From CAZEDM01 sp964511075 (GTDB lineage Bacteria > Zixibacteria > MSB-5A5 > RBG-16-43-9): a stretch of 64,000 nucleotides of DNA. The DNA is taken from assembly GCA_964511075.1 (NCBI GenBank), contig CAZEDM010000005.1, positions 124,001 to 188,000 of the forward strand, written 5' to 3'. Of this stretch, positions 7,530 through 16,081 are shown one piece after another (the stretch's first letter is position 1; every line of letters begins with the position of its first letter). The notes below the pieces were generated by a model. The model saw only the letters and a program-made list of their open reading frames with translations, was not told the DNA's origin and searched no databases. The translations under genes and the position numbers were made by a program.

Positions 7530-9179
7530 TCACATCCCAGTGATCAAAAAAGGCAGATATACCGTGAACTTAGTACCCTTATCTAATTCGCTTTTCACCT
7601 CAATATAACCAGAGTGGTCTGCGATGATTTTTTTGGAAACGGGCAGGCCTAGGCCTGAGCCTTTGGGCTTGGTGGTGAAAAAGGGGATATAAAGCTTCTC
7701 CAAGTTCTCCCGGCTTATACCGTAACCGGAATCCTCAATTTCAAACAGGGCAAAATCTTCTTTCTTCTTGGTTTTGACAGTTAAAACTCCTCCCTGGGGC
7801 ATTGCCTCGATGGCATTCTCGATCAGATTAAAAAGAACCTGCTCTATCCTTTTAGGGTCCATGTTTATAACAGGATTTTCCAGGGACAGCTTTGTTCTTA
7901 ATTTGATCCCGTTGTATCTCAGCTTATCCTTCAACACCTCCAGGGCCTCTCTGATCAGCAGATTCAAATCTTTTTTCTCGTAGTTCAACTGGGTAGGCTT
8001 GGAATAGTCCAGGATCTCCGAGGTTATCTTCTCCAGCCTCTCGGTCTCTTTCAGGATGATCTCCAGCTCATTGGAGATCTGCTTCCCCTGCTCGCTTCTC
8101 TTTAATGCCCTGCGGGCAAAGCCTCCTATGGCCACTAAAGGAGTTTTAACCTCATGTGCCACCGTGGTGGCTAACTTACCGATATCTGCCCATCTTTCTG
8201 CCTGCAAAAGATAGCTTTGATTTTCCCTTAAAAGGGCTGTCGTATGTTCCAATTCTTTGAGCTTTTGTTTCAACTCCTCCTGCAGAAGGATATTTTCTAT
8301 CTGAGAAGCTGCCTGGTTGGCAAAGGTCCCCAGAGCCACCCTGTCCTCTTCCAGGATTGTATTCCTGGTGATGAGGTTATCTACCACTAATAATCCCAGG
8401 GCTTTGCTCTCCGAGTGAATAGGAATGAGCATAAATCCTTTTGGGCTGAAAAGGCTTAAAAGCTCTTTGGTATCTAAGGTTGATATCTCCTCTTCCTTCA
8501 GATTATAACTTTTTTTCTCCAGGAGGGACTCGACCAGTATATTCTCCTTATCTTCCAGGGAAAAAGAAAGCTCTTTTATCTTGAGGCTCAGCTCATTCTC
8601 CTCCTCCTGGGATGAAAGCACCCTCTCCAGCACCTGCTCAAAAGTAAGCTTCTCCTTTTTCATCTGGGACCATATCCTGAAAGCCTCCTCCTCATCTTTT
8701 GGGCCTAAGCCCATGCTCCCCTCCAGGCTTTTAGTCTTAGGATTAACCAGAAAGACAAAAGCGCGATTAAAACCAAACAGCTCCCCGGCAGTCACCCCGG
8801 TCAGGATTATCCTTAAGGCTTTATCCAGATCTTTGGATTTAAGAAGAGCATCTGAGACCTTCTTCAATAATGACAGCTCCTCTAATTTCTTCTTGAGGTC
8901 CCTGTTGATCTTCTCCAGATAGTCATCATAAGTTCTCACCTGCCCGATCAGGGCCTTTAAAGATTCCTCCGCAATCCGATCAGCACTTCTCCTCCCGGAG
9001 AATCTGGAGGACAGCTGCTGAAAATAGTCGCACTCCAGGCAGTTCCCCAGTCTCTTTGCAGAAGGAACGGTTAATTCTAATTTATTCCCCGAAGCTAAAA
9101 GCTGTAGCCAGCAGTTCTCCTGCTCCTCTCTGGCTGAGGAGAAACATGAAGGTTGACTGTCTCGAAAATCTTGACTCAT
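7530..9179 (-). CDS. Soluble sensor histidine kinase with Cys-rich N-terminus and GAF-like domain
   Basis: This protein of about 549 residues has no membrane segment. The N-terminus has four cysteines in a C-x10-CW-x23-C-x2-C pattern (residues about 12, 23, 47 and 50), which could bind metal or an Fe-S centre. Coiled coil and a GAF-like region (about 110-300) follow. The kinase core has the H-box AHEVKTPL (His342), N-box NLIENAIEAMPQGG, G1 DSGYGIS and G2 KGSGLGLPVSKKI. The start is placed at ATG 9179 with GAGGGGG just upstream; an in-frame TTG at 9233 would extend it into the promoter region. It is in an operon with the receiver at 7153-7506. The cysteine cluster suggests redox or metal sensing (inference). 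Confidence 0.88.
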   Translation of the reverse strand: MSQDFRDSQPSCFSSAREEQENCWLQLLASGNKLELTVPSAKRLGNCLECDYFQQLSSRFSGRRSADRIAEESLKALIGQVRTYDDYLEKINRDLKKKLEELSLLKKVSDALLKSKDLDKALRIILTGVTAGELFGFNRAFVFLVNPKTKSLEGSMGLGPKDEEEAFRIWSQMKKEKLTFEQVLERVLSSQEEENELSLKIKELSFSLEDKENILVESLLEKKSYNLKEEEISTLDTKELLSLFSPKGFMLIPIHSESKALGLLVVDNLITRNTILEEDRVALGTFANQAASQIENILLQEELKQKLKELEHTTALLRENQSYLLQAERWADIGKLATTVAHEVKTPLVAIGGFARRALKRSEQGKQISNELEIILKETERLEKITSEILDYSKPTQLNYEKKDLNLLIREALEVLKDKLRYNGIKLRTKLSLENPVINMDPKRIEQVLFNLIENAIEAMPQGGVLTVKTKKKEDFALFEIEDSGYGISRENLEKLYIPFFTTKPKGSGLGLPVSKKIIADHSGYIEVKSELDKGTKFTVYLPFLITGM

Positions 9180-9288
9180 TTCCCCCTCACGGAATTTTTT
9201 CAAAAGATAAGCTATCACAGAAGATTTTGTCAAGAAAATTATATTGACAACACTCCAATTTGACTTAATTTTTACCTTGGTGAAAGAT

Positions 9289-10125
9289 ATGAAGTTTCAG
9301 GAGATTCAAAAGATAGTCAGGTCTGCCTTAAAGGAAGACCTGGGAAAAGGGGATATTACCTCTGAACTGATTGTCCCGGATAGAGAAAGGGGAGAAGGGA
9401 TAATCCTGGTCAAGGAAAAAGGGATAATTGCCGGCCTGGAGGTGGCCAAATTGATCTTCAAGCAGATCGACCCACAGTTGGTCTTTAAGCCCCTGATAAA
9501 GGACGGGATAGAAGCTATACCAGGCCAGAAGATAGCCTCAGTCAGGGGCAGGGTAAGAAGTATTCTAATGTCCGAGAGGACTGCACTTAACTTCCTCCAG
9601 AGGCTCTCTGGGATTGCTACTCTGACCAGTCAGTACGTCAGGAAAGTTAAAGGCACAAAGGTGAAGATACTGGACACCCGTAAAACTACTCCCGGATTAA
9701 GAACTCTGGAAAAATATGCTGTCAGAAAAGGCGGAGGGAAAAACCACCGTCAGGGGCTTTACGATATGATACTGATCAAAGATAACCATATTAGATCCGC
9801 AGGCAGTATCTCCTCTGCCGCAAAAAGGGCTTTGAAAAAAAATAAAATTTTTAAAATCGAAATAGAGACAAAAAACCTGCAAGAGGTTAAAGAGGCTTTG
9901 AATTTTAAAATCGACCGTATAATGCTGGATAATTTCAAGCTTAAAAATTTAGGAAAAGCAGTCAGGCTCATTCGCTTAAAAGGTAAGAAAATTGAGATAG
10001 AAGCCTCTGGAAAGGTCACACTGAGAAATGTAAGAGATATTGCCTTAAGCGGGGTTGATTATATATCCATAGGTGCACTAACCCATTCTGTCAGGGCCTT
10101 GGATTTAAGCCTGACCTTGAGATAA
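9289..10125 (+). CDS. nadC: Nicotinate-nucleotide diphosphorylase (carboxylating), quinolinate phosphoribosyltransferase
   Basis: This cytoplasmic enzyme of NAD synthesis converts quinolinate and PRPP to nicotinate mononucleotide. It has 278 residues, normal for the family. Diagnostic motifs are EDLGKGDITSE near the N-terminus, RTALNFLQRLSGIAT, LDTRKTTPGLR, RKGGGKNHRQGLYDMILIKD and the C-terminal IEASG block. The start is placed at ATG 9289. An in-frame TTG at 9244 is open but coincides with TTGACA, which looks more like a -35 box of the divergent promoter region. birA follows 6 bases downstream, so the two cofactor genes form an operon. No nadA or nadB is in the window. Confidence 0.95.
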   Translation: MKFQEIQKIVRSALKEDLGKGDITSELIVPDRERGEGIILVKEKGIIAGLEVAKLIFKQIDPQLVFKPLIKDGIEAIPGQKIASVRGRVRSILMSERTALNFLQRLSGIATLTSQYVRKVKGTKVKILDTRKTTPGLRTLEKYAVRKGGGKNHRQGLYDMILIKDNHIRSAGSISSAAKRALKKNKIFKIEIETKNLQEVKEALNFKIDRIMLDNFKLKNLGKAVRLIRLKGKKIEIEASGKVTLRNVRDIALSGVDYISIGALTHSVRALDLSLTLR

Positions 10126-10131
10126 CTCGAG

Positions 10132-11109
10132 ATGACAGCTGAGACGATTCTGACCTTACTTAGAAGGGAGAAAAAATCCGCCTCCGGTTGGCTTAATGCC
10201 AGTTTTCTTTCCTCTTCTCTCAATCTTCCTCTTCATTCCATTTATGAGGGAATTGAGGAGCTTAGAAGGCTGGGATACAAAATCGAGACCCAGAGAGGTA
10301 AGGGCTTTAAACTGCTATCTGTGCCGGATGCCTTCATACCTCTGGAGATAAAGGGTGGTCTTAAAACAAAAATCTTCGGCAGGGAGATTTTCTCCTATCG
10401 CTCTCTGAAATCGACTAACGACCTGGCTTATAGGTTAGCAGAGGAAAAAGTTCCAGAGGGGACTCTGATCTTAGCTGAGAAGCAGACTGCCGGCAAAGGA
10501 AGAATAGGCAGGAGATGGTACTCCCCTCCGGAGAAGGGCATCTGGATGAGCCTGATCTTAAGACCAGATATCCCTCCGGCTAAAGCCCCGGGCCTTTCCC
10601 TGTGCACCAGTTTAGCTTTGGCTCAAACCATAAAAGAAAAAACCGGGCTGGAGGCAAAATTAAAATGGCCCAACGACTGCCTGATCGCAGGCAAGAAGAT
10701 AGCCGGCATTCTCTTGGAGCTTTCTGCTGAGCTGGACCGGGTCAACTTCGTCATAATCGGAGTGGGAATAAATGTGAACCAGTCTCAAAAAGACTTCCCC
10801 AGAAACCTGAGAGGGAAAGCCACCTCCATCTATCTCGAATCAGGAGAAAAACTCCTCAGGGTAGAACTTCTAAGAAGTTTTCTGAAGAACCTGGAGAAGA
10901 TCTACGTTAATTTCAAAACCTTTGGATTGAAATATTACCATGCGGAGATAAAGAGATACTCTACCCTCCTAGGGAAAAAGGTAAGACTTCTATACGGGAA
11001 GGAGAAATTAAAGGGAAAGGTCGTAGATATAGATGAAAACGGCTCCTTGATACTTGAAACCCGAAAAGGGAAAAAGATTATTACCGCAGGTGAGGTTACC
11101 CTGATTTAA
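10132..11109 (+). CDS. birA: Bifunctional biotin--protein ligase / biotin operon repressor
   Basis: This 325-residue protein has an N-terminal winged-helix domain (about 1-65, ending ETQRGKGFKLL), a biotin ligase domain and a C-terminal SH3-like domain. The ligase carries GKGRIGRRWYSPPEKGIW (biotinyl-AMP binding), KWPNDCL and KKIAGILLE. It activates biotin to biotinyl-AMP and transfers it to carrier proteins. The DNA-binding domain implies it also represses biotin genes, as in E. coli BirA; no bio gene is visible here to confirm that. It is the second gene of the nadC-birA operon. Confidence 0.94.
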   Translation: MTAETILTLLRREKKSASGWLNASFLSSSLNLPLHSIYEGIEELRRLGYKIETQRGKGFKLLSVPDAFIPLEIKGGLKTKIFGREIFSYRSLKSTNDLAYRLAEEKVPEGTLILAEKQTAGKGRIGRRWYSPPEKGIWMSLILRPDIPPAKAPGLSLCTSLALAQTIKEKTGLEAKLKWPNDCLIAGKKIAGILLELSAELDRVNFVIIGVGINVNQSQKDFPRNLRGKATSIYLESGEKLLRVELLRSFLKNLEKIYVNFKTFGLKYYHAEIKRYSTLLGKKVRLLYGKEKLKGKVVDIDENGSLILETRKGKKIITAGEVTLI

Positions 11110-11118
11110 AAGGCCCTG

Positions 11119-11184
11119 GAGTGTAAACCTTCAGGTTTACTTATGGTGCTCTGCTGGTCGTTGGTCTAAAGACCAGCGACACTC
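11119..11184. repeat. Nested palindromic repeat, GAGTGT/ACACTC family
   Basis: The outer arms GAGTGT and ACACTC enclose two hairpins: GTAAACCTTCAGGTTTAC (11123-11140) and the imperfect palindrome at 11157-11180 with core GGTCTAAAGACC. It lies just after birA and may also help end its transcript, although no strong T-run follows. Confidence 0.8.
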
Positions 11185-11297
11185 TCTTCGCTGATGAGGA
11201 TACCAACGAATGACAAAAAATGATGGCATATACACAGTAATTGCGGATATGAACGAATTAGCCATTCATTAGGCTAGACAAATTTGGAAGATAAATT

Positions 11298-11351
11298 ATG
11301 AAGACTAGAATTATCCCTTTTTACTTTTTTATAACAATTATAGGAACGTAA
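11298..11351 (+). CDS. Possible 17-residue leader peptide ahead of the SIR2-like gene
   Basis: A short frame starts at ATG 11298, with GGAAG 8 bases upstream, and ends in TAATG, overlapping the ATG of the SIR2-like gene by one base. The peptide is Phe/Ile-rich (F-Y-F-F-I-T-I-I). It could couple translation of the downstream gene. It may also be chance in AT-rich DNA. Confidence 0.25.
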   Translation: MKTRIIPFYFFITIIGT

Positions 11352-12514
11352 TGCTTGAAACAAGAGAGCCATTTCGTTATCAAAAACCACCTCCGCTTGA
11401 TATCTGTCTCCAGCAATACAAGGCTGACTTAGATTTGTCTTCCGATAAAAGACTAGCTGTTAACCGTGTTTTTGTTCTTGGTGCGGGTTTCTCACGGGCG
11501 TTTGGGTTCACAACATCTGATAAGATTGTGAAGGGTGTGATGGATTTCTTTGCACCAAATATATCCAATCCATGGTTTAAGCACAATTATAGGAAGGTTA
11601 AGCAATGGCTTAACGTGTACTGCCCCAACTGGCATCAAACAAGTCCCAGTCTGACCGACGTAGCTAACAAGTTTTTCCCTTATGATTTTCACAAGCAACA
11701 TGCAACTATTGACCCAATATGCGCTTATGCAGACAAGGTGTCATGGGAAGATGATAACTATCCTTTTAAGCCTCCGGGATTCCACTATGATGAGGTCTTA
11801 TTATCTTTTGAAGTTTTGTTGTGTATATATCTCTTTGCTGGACTTCTCACGAATGAAGTCCTTGTCGACTGGGCTAATAAGCTTTTCCAACAGTTCAGGG
11901 GAGACGATTTTATTATTACCTTGAATTGGGACGTAATTTCTGAGACTCTTCTGACAATGAACGGTATACCTTTCACCAGATATGAATGGCATGCAGACTA
12001 CGTCAAAGTCATCAAATTACATGGTTCGATTGACCTAATTGGGCTTCCGAATGAAAAAATGCGAAACCACATTCGGAAGAACCCAAACGTTTTGGAATGC
12101 CTGACTCCGCTCCTTTGGCGAGTGGTGACTTCCGAAGGTTTCTTTCCGAGAACTCACCCATGGCCTCTTGGGAGAGAGCTATTCCCTTGGGAATGGTACA
12201 ACAAGTCTGCAGTTCTCATTATGCCACCTTACTATACGTATGGCTATGGATATAAGCTTATTCAGTTCAATTGGCTAAAGGCCATGACCGTTCTAGAACG
12301 GGCAAAAGAAGTTTTCATCATAGGCTATTCCCTATGCGAGAGCGATAAATCATTTTGCAGTCTTCTTGAAAGAGTTGGCAAGATTTGGCAACTCAAGAAT
12401 CGTGTACAGGTTTGGAATCCCGATCCAGAAGTAGGTGAACGAGCCAAGATATTATGTGGAGAAAGCCGAATTGATTTTCACCAAAAACCAGCGTCAGAAT
12501 TTAGATTTTGTTGA
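11351..12514 (+). CDS. SIR2-like domain protein (putative NAD-binding/NADase, function unknown)
   Basis: This 387-residue protein has sirtuin-like signatures: VFVLGAGFSRAFG near residue 40 (the glycine-rich NAD-binding loop), ITLNWD (the T-x-N-x-D element), KLHGSIDLIG, and FIIGYSLCESD near the C-terminus. This matches the SIR2-like family (Pfam SIR2_2 type), not canonical deacetylases: I see no four-cysteine zinc site. Members often occur in anti-phage or orphan loci, where some act as NADases. That is family knowledge, not proof here. No second defence gene is adjacent. The gene is more AT-rich than the neighbouring nadC/birA and coaX genes and is flanked by repeats, which is consistent with acquisition by transfer. 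Confidence 0.75.
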   Translation: MLETREPFRYQKPPPLDICLQQYKADLDLSSDKRLAVNRVFVLGAGFSRAFGFTTSDKIVKGVMDFFAPNISNPWFKHNYRKVKQWLNVYCPNWHQTSPSLTDVANKFFPYDFHKQHATIDPICAYADKVSWEDDNYPFKPPGFHYDEVLLSFEVLLCIYLFAGLLTNEVLVDWANKLFQQFRGDDFIITLNWDVISETLLTMNGIPFTRYEWHADYVKVIKLHGSIDLIGLPNEKMRNHIRKNPNVLECLTPLLWRVVTSEGFFPRTHPWPLGRELFPWEWYNKSAVLIMPPYYTYGYGYKLIQFNWLKAMTVLERAKEVFIIGYSLCESDKSFCSLLERVGKIWQLKNRVQVWNPDPEVGERAKILCGESRIDFHQKPASEFRFC

Positions 12515-12666
12515 GAATAGAAAAGAGGATGGTACTACTTAAAAGATTGCCTTTAACAATGGCTAACAAAGTACTTGAGGCTGACACCCAAAGGTAGTCC
12601 TTTTTAAGTACTCAAACCGTTATGCTAAACCCGGCAGGCAAATTTACAAAAGGATAGTAAATAACC

Positions 12667-12780
12667 ATGATAAAAGCAATTTTTCGTCCATCATTATTAT
12701 TCACAGTTTCATTTATAGGTTTCTTGTGGCTAATTTTTGCTTGCTTTAGAGGAAAGGAGAAAATATGCTTATCTGTATAG
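12667..12780 (+). CDS. Possible 37-residue single-span membrane peptide upstream of coaX
   Basis: A frame from ATG 12667 encodes a short peptide with one strongly hydrophobic segment (S-L-L-F-T-V-S-F-I-G-F-L-W-L-I-F-A-C) and basic flanks. Its end overlaps the start of coaX by 16 bases. An AAAGGA lies 13 or so bases upstream, which is far for a ribosome site. The 250-base gap it lies in is otherwise featureless. It could be real or chance. Confidence 0.2.
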   Translation: MIKAIFRPSLLFTVSFIGFLWLIFACFRGKEKICLSV

Positions 12781-13547
12781 ATATAGGAAACACCAGCACT
12801 GCTATAGGTATCTTTGTAAAAAACATTTTGAGGAACCACTATAGAGTTTCCTCCAACCATTTTTTAACCGCGGACGAATGCGGGATTTTATTCATACAGC
12901 TTGTGGGAGAAATCAAGACCGAGAAGATAAAAGGGGTGATCATCGCCTCCGTGGTTCCTGCCCTAACTTCTGTTTACCAGGAGATGAGCCAGAAATACTT
13001 GCACTCTGAACCAGTCATAGTCTCCTCAAAGCTTCCCTTGGGAATAAGGATACTTTATGATGACCCTGAGCAGGTAGGTGCAGACAGGCTGGCCAATGCA
13101 GTGGCTGCTTTTGAGCTATACGGAGGTCCGGCTATTGTGGTCGACCTGGGCACAGCTACCACTTTTGATGTTGTTTCCGAAAAAGGGGAATATCTGGGTG
13201 GAGCCATATCCCCTGGAATCGAGACCTCCTCAGCTAACCTTTTTAAGAAGGCTGCTCTTCTTTCCAAAATCGAATTAGGAAAACCCAAAAAAGTCATAGG
13301 CTTAAATACCCAAGATAGTCTTAGATCCGGAATAATCTATGGAGCAGTCGGGCAGATAGATGAGATAGTAAGAAGAATAGAGAAAGAATTGGGCAAAAAA
13401 GCCAAGGTCATTGCTACTGGCGGCTTGGCAGATTTGATTTCCGAAGAATCTGCAACCATTAATAAGATAGATGCAACTCTCACTTTAAAAGGGCTCAAGA
13501 TTATCCATGATAGAATTGTAAAATCTAAAAAATTCAAACAAAATTAA
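12765..13547 (+). CDS. coaX: Type III pantothenate kinase
   Basis: This 260-residue enzyme catalyses the first step of coenzyme A synthesis, pantothenate to 4'-phosphopantothenate. It belongs to the ASKHA fold, with the phosphate-binding loop CIDIGNTSTAIGIF at the N-terminus, GADRLANAVAAF near residue 105, VVDLGTATTFD near 127 and GGAISPGI. This is the CoaX type (monovalent-cation dependent and usually not feedback-inhibited), not CoaA. GGAAAGGAG lies directly before the ATG. It appears monocistronic, with an AT-rich possible terminator downstream before the groE promoter. Confidence 0.95.
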   Translation: MLICIDIGNTSTAIGIFVKNILRNHYRVSSNHFLTADECGILFIQLVGEIKTEKIKGVIIASVVPALTSVYQEMSQKYLHSEPVIVSSKLPLGIRILYDDPEQVGADRLANAVAAFELYGGPAIVVDLGTATTFDVVSEKGEYLGGAISPGIETSSANLFKKAALLSKIELGKPKKVIGLNTQDSLRSGIIYGAVGQIDEIVRRIEKELGKKAKVIATGGLADLISEESATINKIDATLTLKGLKIIHDRIVKSKKFKQN

Positions 13548-13559
13548 ATAAATTTAAGT

Positions 13560-13618
13560 AAATTTAAAATAATGGGTTTGATAAACTTGATTCTCGTTAT
13601 TATCTTAAATTTTTTTTT
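13560..13618 (+). terminator. Possible weak intrinsic terminator after coaX
   Basis: An AT-rich inverted repeat (AAATTTAAAATAA with TTATTATCTTAAATTT) is followed by nine T residues. The stem is weak because it has few G-C pairs, so this is tentative. Confidence 0.35.
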
Positions 13619-13639
13619 ATTTATTGTTAATTTTTTTAC

Positions 13640-13668
13640 TTGATTTTTAAAAAGACATATTATATACT
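13640..13668 (+). promoter_or_regulatory. groESL sigma-70-type promoter
   Basis: TTGATT (13640-13645) and TATACT (13663-13668) are separated by exactly 17 bases. The predicted transcription start near 13675 falls just before the CIRCE operator, the usual arrangement for HrcA control. Confidence 0.8.
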
Positions 13669-13678
13669 CTTTATTCCC

Positions 13679-13705
13679 TTAGCACTCTAAAAGCGAGAGT
13701 GCTAA
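13679..13705. promoter_or_regulatory. CIRCE operator (HrcA binding site)
   Basis: The sequence is TTAGCACTC-N9-GAGTGCTAA, a perfect match to the CIRCE consensus. HrcA dimers bind it and repress groESL; heat or misfolded protein relieves repression by titrating GroEL. No hrcA gene is in this window. Confidence 0.97.
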
Positions 13706-13811
13706 AAAAATCCTGTATCCTGAAGTAGGACTTAGAATAAGTAAAAAATTGGTGAAATTTTAAAGCATAAATAAACCCGATAAAATGGAATCAAAGAAAG
13801 GAGGAACAGCT

Positions 13812-14099
13812 ATGCAAGTTAAGCCTTTAGGCGACAGGGTCTTAATTAAGCCACTGGAGGCAAAAGACATGAAAAAGGGAGGGATTATCATCCCTGATAC
13901 TGCCAAGGAAAAACCTCAGGAGGGGGAGGTAATCGAGGTCGGTCCAGGCAGAGTTACAGATGACGGTAAAAAGGTCCCCATGGAGGTAAAAAAGGGTGAT
14001 AAGGTTCTATACGGAAAATATTCCGGCACCGAGATAACCATAGAGGATACGGAATACCTGATAATGAGAGAAAGCGACATCTTAGCTATATTAAGTTAG
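13812..14099 (+). CDS. groS: Co-chaperonin GroES (Cpn10)
   Basis: This 95-residue co-chaperonin is of normal length. It forms the heptameric lid of the GroEL cage. Motifs are KPLGDRVLIKPLE at the start, the mobile-loop region MKKGGIIIPDTAKEKPQEG, and VKKGDKVLYGKYSGTEI near residue 65. The start is placed at ATG 13812, with AAAGGAGG seven bases upstream. An in-frame ATG at 13785 would add nine residues that contain the ribosome site itself and is not typical of GroES. It is the first gene of the CIRCE-controlled operon, 33 bases before groEL. Confidence 0.97.
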   Translation: MQVKPLGDRVLIKPLEAKDMKKGGIIIPDTAKEKPQEGEVIEVGPGRVTDDGKKVPMEVKKGDKVLYGKYSGTEITIEDTEYLIMRESDILAILS

Positions 14100-14132
14100 T
14101 CCCCAGCAGGGGAAAAAAGGAGGTAAATGAAT

Positions 14133-15758
14133 ATGCCTAAGATCTTAGAATTCAATAGCAATGCCAGGGAGAAACTTAAAAGAGGCGTGGATAAATTAGC
14201 CGAGACGGTAAAGGTCACCTTGGGTCCCAAAGGCAGGAATGTTGTTCTGGATAAGAAATTTGGCTCACCCACAGTGACCAAAGACGGGGTCACCGTGGCC
14301 AAGGAGATAGACTTAGAGGACCCCTTTGAGAATATGGGTGCCCAGATGGTAAAGGAGGTTGCCTCTAAGACCTCAGATGTAGCAGGAGACGGAACTACTA
14401 CTGCCACAGTCTTAGCCCAGGCAATCTATAGAGAGGGTTTGAAGAACGTTACTGCTGGCGCAAATCCCATGGCTTTGAAAAGAGGGATTGAGAAGGCTGT
14501 GGAGATAGTGGTCGAGGAGTTGAAAAAACAATCCAAGCCCCTGCCCGGAAAAACGGAGATTGCCCAGGTGGGAACTATCTCTGCCAATAACGACAAAGCC
14601 ATTGGCAACCTGATTGCCGATGCCATGGAGAAAGTAGGTAAGGACGGGGTGATAACTGTGGAGGAGGCAAAGACCACAGCCACTACCCTGGAGGTAGTCG
14701 AAGGGATGCAGTTCGACCGGGGTTTCCTCTCCCCCTATTTTATCACCAACCCGGATAGTATGGAGGCGATCCTGGAAGAGCCTTTGATTTTAATCCACGA
14801 TAAGAAGATCACCGCTATGAAGGATCTTCTTCCTATCCTGGAAAAGATAGCTCAACTGGGTAAGCCTCTGCTTATAATTTCAGAGGAGGTAGAAGGTGAA
14901 GCACTGGCTACCCTGGTGGTGAATAAGCTCAGAGGGACTTTGAAGGTCTGTGCAGTAAAAGCTCCCGGATTCGGAGATAGAAGAAAGGCGATGCTCGAGG
15001 ATATTGCAGTTCTGACCGGCGGAAAGGTTATTTCCGAGGAACTGGGATTCAAATTAGAGAACACGGTTATCTCGGACTTAGGTAAGGCCAAGAGAATAAA
15101 TATAGATAAGGACAACACCACCATAGTCGAGGGCGGAGGCAAAAGCGCGGATATCAAAGGCAGGGTAAATTCCATAAGAAAGCAGATCGACGAGACCACC
15201 TCGGATTACGACAAGGAGAAACTGCAGGAGAGGTTAGCCAAGCTGGCTGGTGGGGTGGCAGTGATAAACGTAGGTGCGGCAACCGAGACAGAGATGAAGG
15301 AGAAAAAGGCAAGAGTGGAAGACGCCCTGCATGCTACCAGAGCCGCGGTGGAGGAGGGGATTATCCCCGGTGGCGGGGTAGCTTTCCTGAGAGCACTCCC
15401 TGCACTGGATAAGCTCAAACCGGAAGGGGATGAGGCTATCGGCGTTTCCATTATAAAGAAGTCCCTGGAGGAGCCGATTCGTCTGATTGCGGAAAATTCC
15501 GGAGTTGAAGGCTCCATCGTGGTCAACCGGATAAAGGAGGAGAAAGGTGCCTTCGGCTACAATGCGGATTCCGGGAATTATGAGGACCTGATGGCATCAG
15601 GAGTCATCGACCCTGCCAAGGTCGCCCGAATTGCTCTGGAGAATGCCGCATCCATAGCTTCTTTACTGGTTACCACCGAGGCAGTGGTAGCAGACAAGCC
15701 CGAGGAAAAGAAGCCCCCGATGATGCCACCCGGCGGCGGATATGGGGATATGTATTAA
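14133..15758 (+). CDS. groL: Chaperonin GroEL (Cpn60)
   Basis: This 541-residue chaperonin subunit of a double heptameric ring folds proteins in an ATP-driven cycle with GroES. It has VTLGPKGRNVVLDKKFGSP, the ATP-binding DVAGDGTTTATVLAQAI, the apical domain, and the late motif AAVEEGIIPGGGVAF. The C-terminal tail is short and Pro/Met/Gly-rich (P-P-M-M-P-P-G-G-G-Y-G) instead of a long GGM repeat. GGAGG at 14119-14123 is 9 bases from ATG 14133 and only 3 from ATG 14127, so 14133 is chosen. It is co-transcribed with groS under CIRCE. Confidence 0.98.
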   Translation: MPKILEFNSNAREKLKRGVDKLAETVKVTLGPKGRNVVLDKKFGSPTVTKDGVTVAKEIDLEDPFENMGAQMVKEVASKTSDVAGDGTTTATVLAQAIYREGLKNVTAGANPMALKRGIEKAVEIVVEELKKQSKPLPGKTEIAQVGTISANNDKAIGNLIADAMEKVGKDGVITVEEAKTTATTLEVVEGMQFDRGFLSPYFITNPDSMEAILEEPLILIHDKKITAMKDLLPILEKIAQLGKPLLIISEEVEGEALATLVVNKLRGTLKVCAVKAPGFGDRRKAMLEDIAVLTGGKVISEELGFKLENTVISDLGKAKRINIDKDNTTIVEGGGKSADIKGRVNSIRKQIDETTSDYDKEKLQERLAKLAGGVAVINVGAATETEMKEKKARVEDALHATRAAVEEGIIPGGGVAFLRALPALDKLKPEGDEAIGVSIIKKSLEEPIRLIAENSGVEGSIVVNRIKEEKGAFGYNADSGNYEDLMASGVIDPAKVARIALENAASIASLLVTTEAVVADKPEEKKPPMMPPGGGYGDMY

Positions 15759-15774
15759 AAAAGCATTTAGCCAT

Positions 15775-16010
15775 TAGCTAATAGCTTATAGGGGTAGACC
15801 TCCATGTCTACCCTGATGTAGGGGCGACCCTTGTGGTCGCCCTTTTTATTCCCCTCTCCTTATAGGAGAGGGATAGGGTGAGGTCATTTTCGTAGTGCGG
15901 CCCTTCAGGGTCGCAAAGTTTTATGTAGCGGAAGACTTCAGCCTTCCATTCTTTCCAATAACAGACACTAAAGACGCGCTCAGATTTCATCACGAACGAT
16001 GCACTCCATA
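15775..16010. repeat. Cluster of intergenic palindromes between groEL and rarA
   Basis: The 323-base gap between groEL and rarA holds several hairpins: GGTAGACCTCCATGTCTACC, GGGGCGACCCTTGTGGTCGCCC followed by a T-run (which could end the groESL transcript), CCCTCTCCTTATAGGAGAGGG (15853-15875), a GCGGCCCTTCAGGGTCGC block, and a GTAGCGGAAG half-element. The segment ACGATGCACTCCATA near 15993 is shared, inverted, with the element at 57866. Beyond these and the rarA promoter I see no gene here. Confidence 0.75.
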
Positions 16011-16021
16011 TAAAATTCTAA

Positions 16022-16049
16022 TTGACTCTCCCTCAAATTTTATTATGAT
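16022..16049 (+). promoter_or_regulatory. Promoter of rarA
   Basis: TTGACT (16022-16027) and TATGAT (16044-16049) are 16 bases apart. The predicted start near 16056 gives a short leader before the ATG at 16082. Confidence 0.6.
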
Positions 16050-16081
16050 AAACTCAGGTTTTTCTATTTTATATTAAAGAC

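Noticed and set aside
9244..9288. TTG start for nadC
   Set aside because: TTG lies in TTGACA, more like a -35 box, and the NadC family begins near the ATG at 9289.
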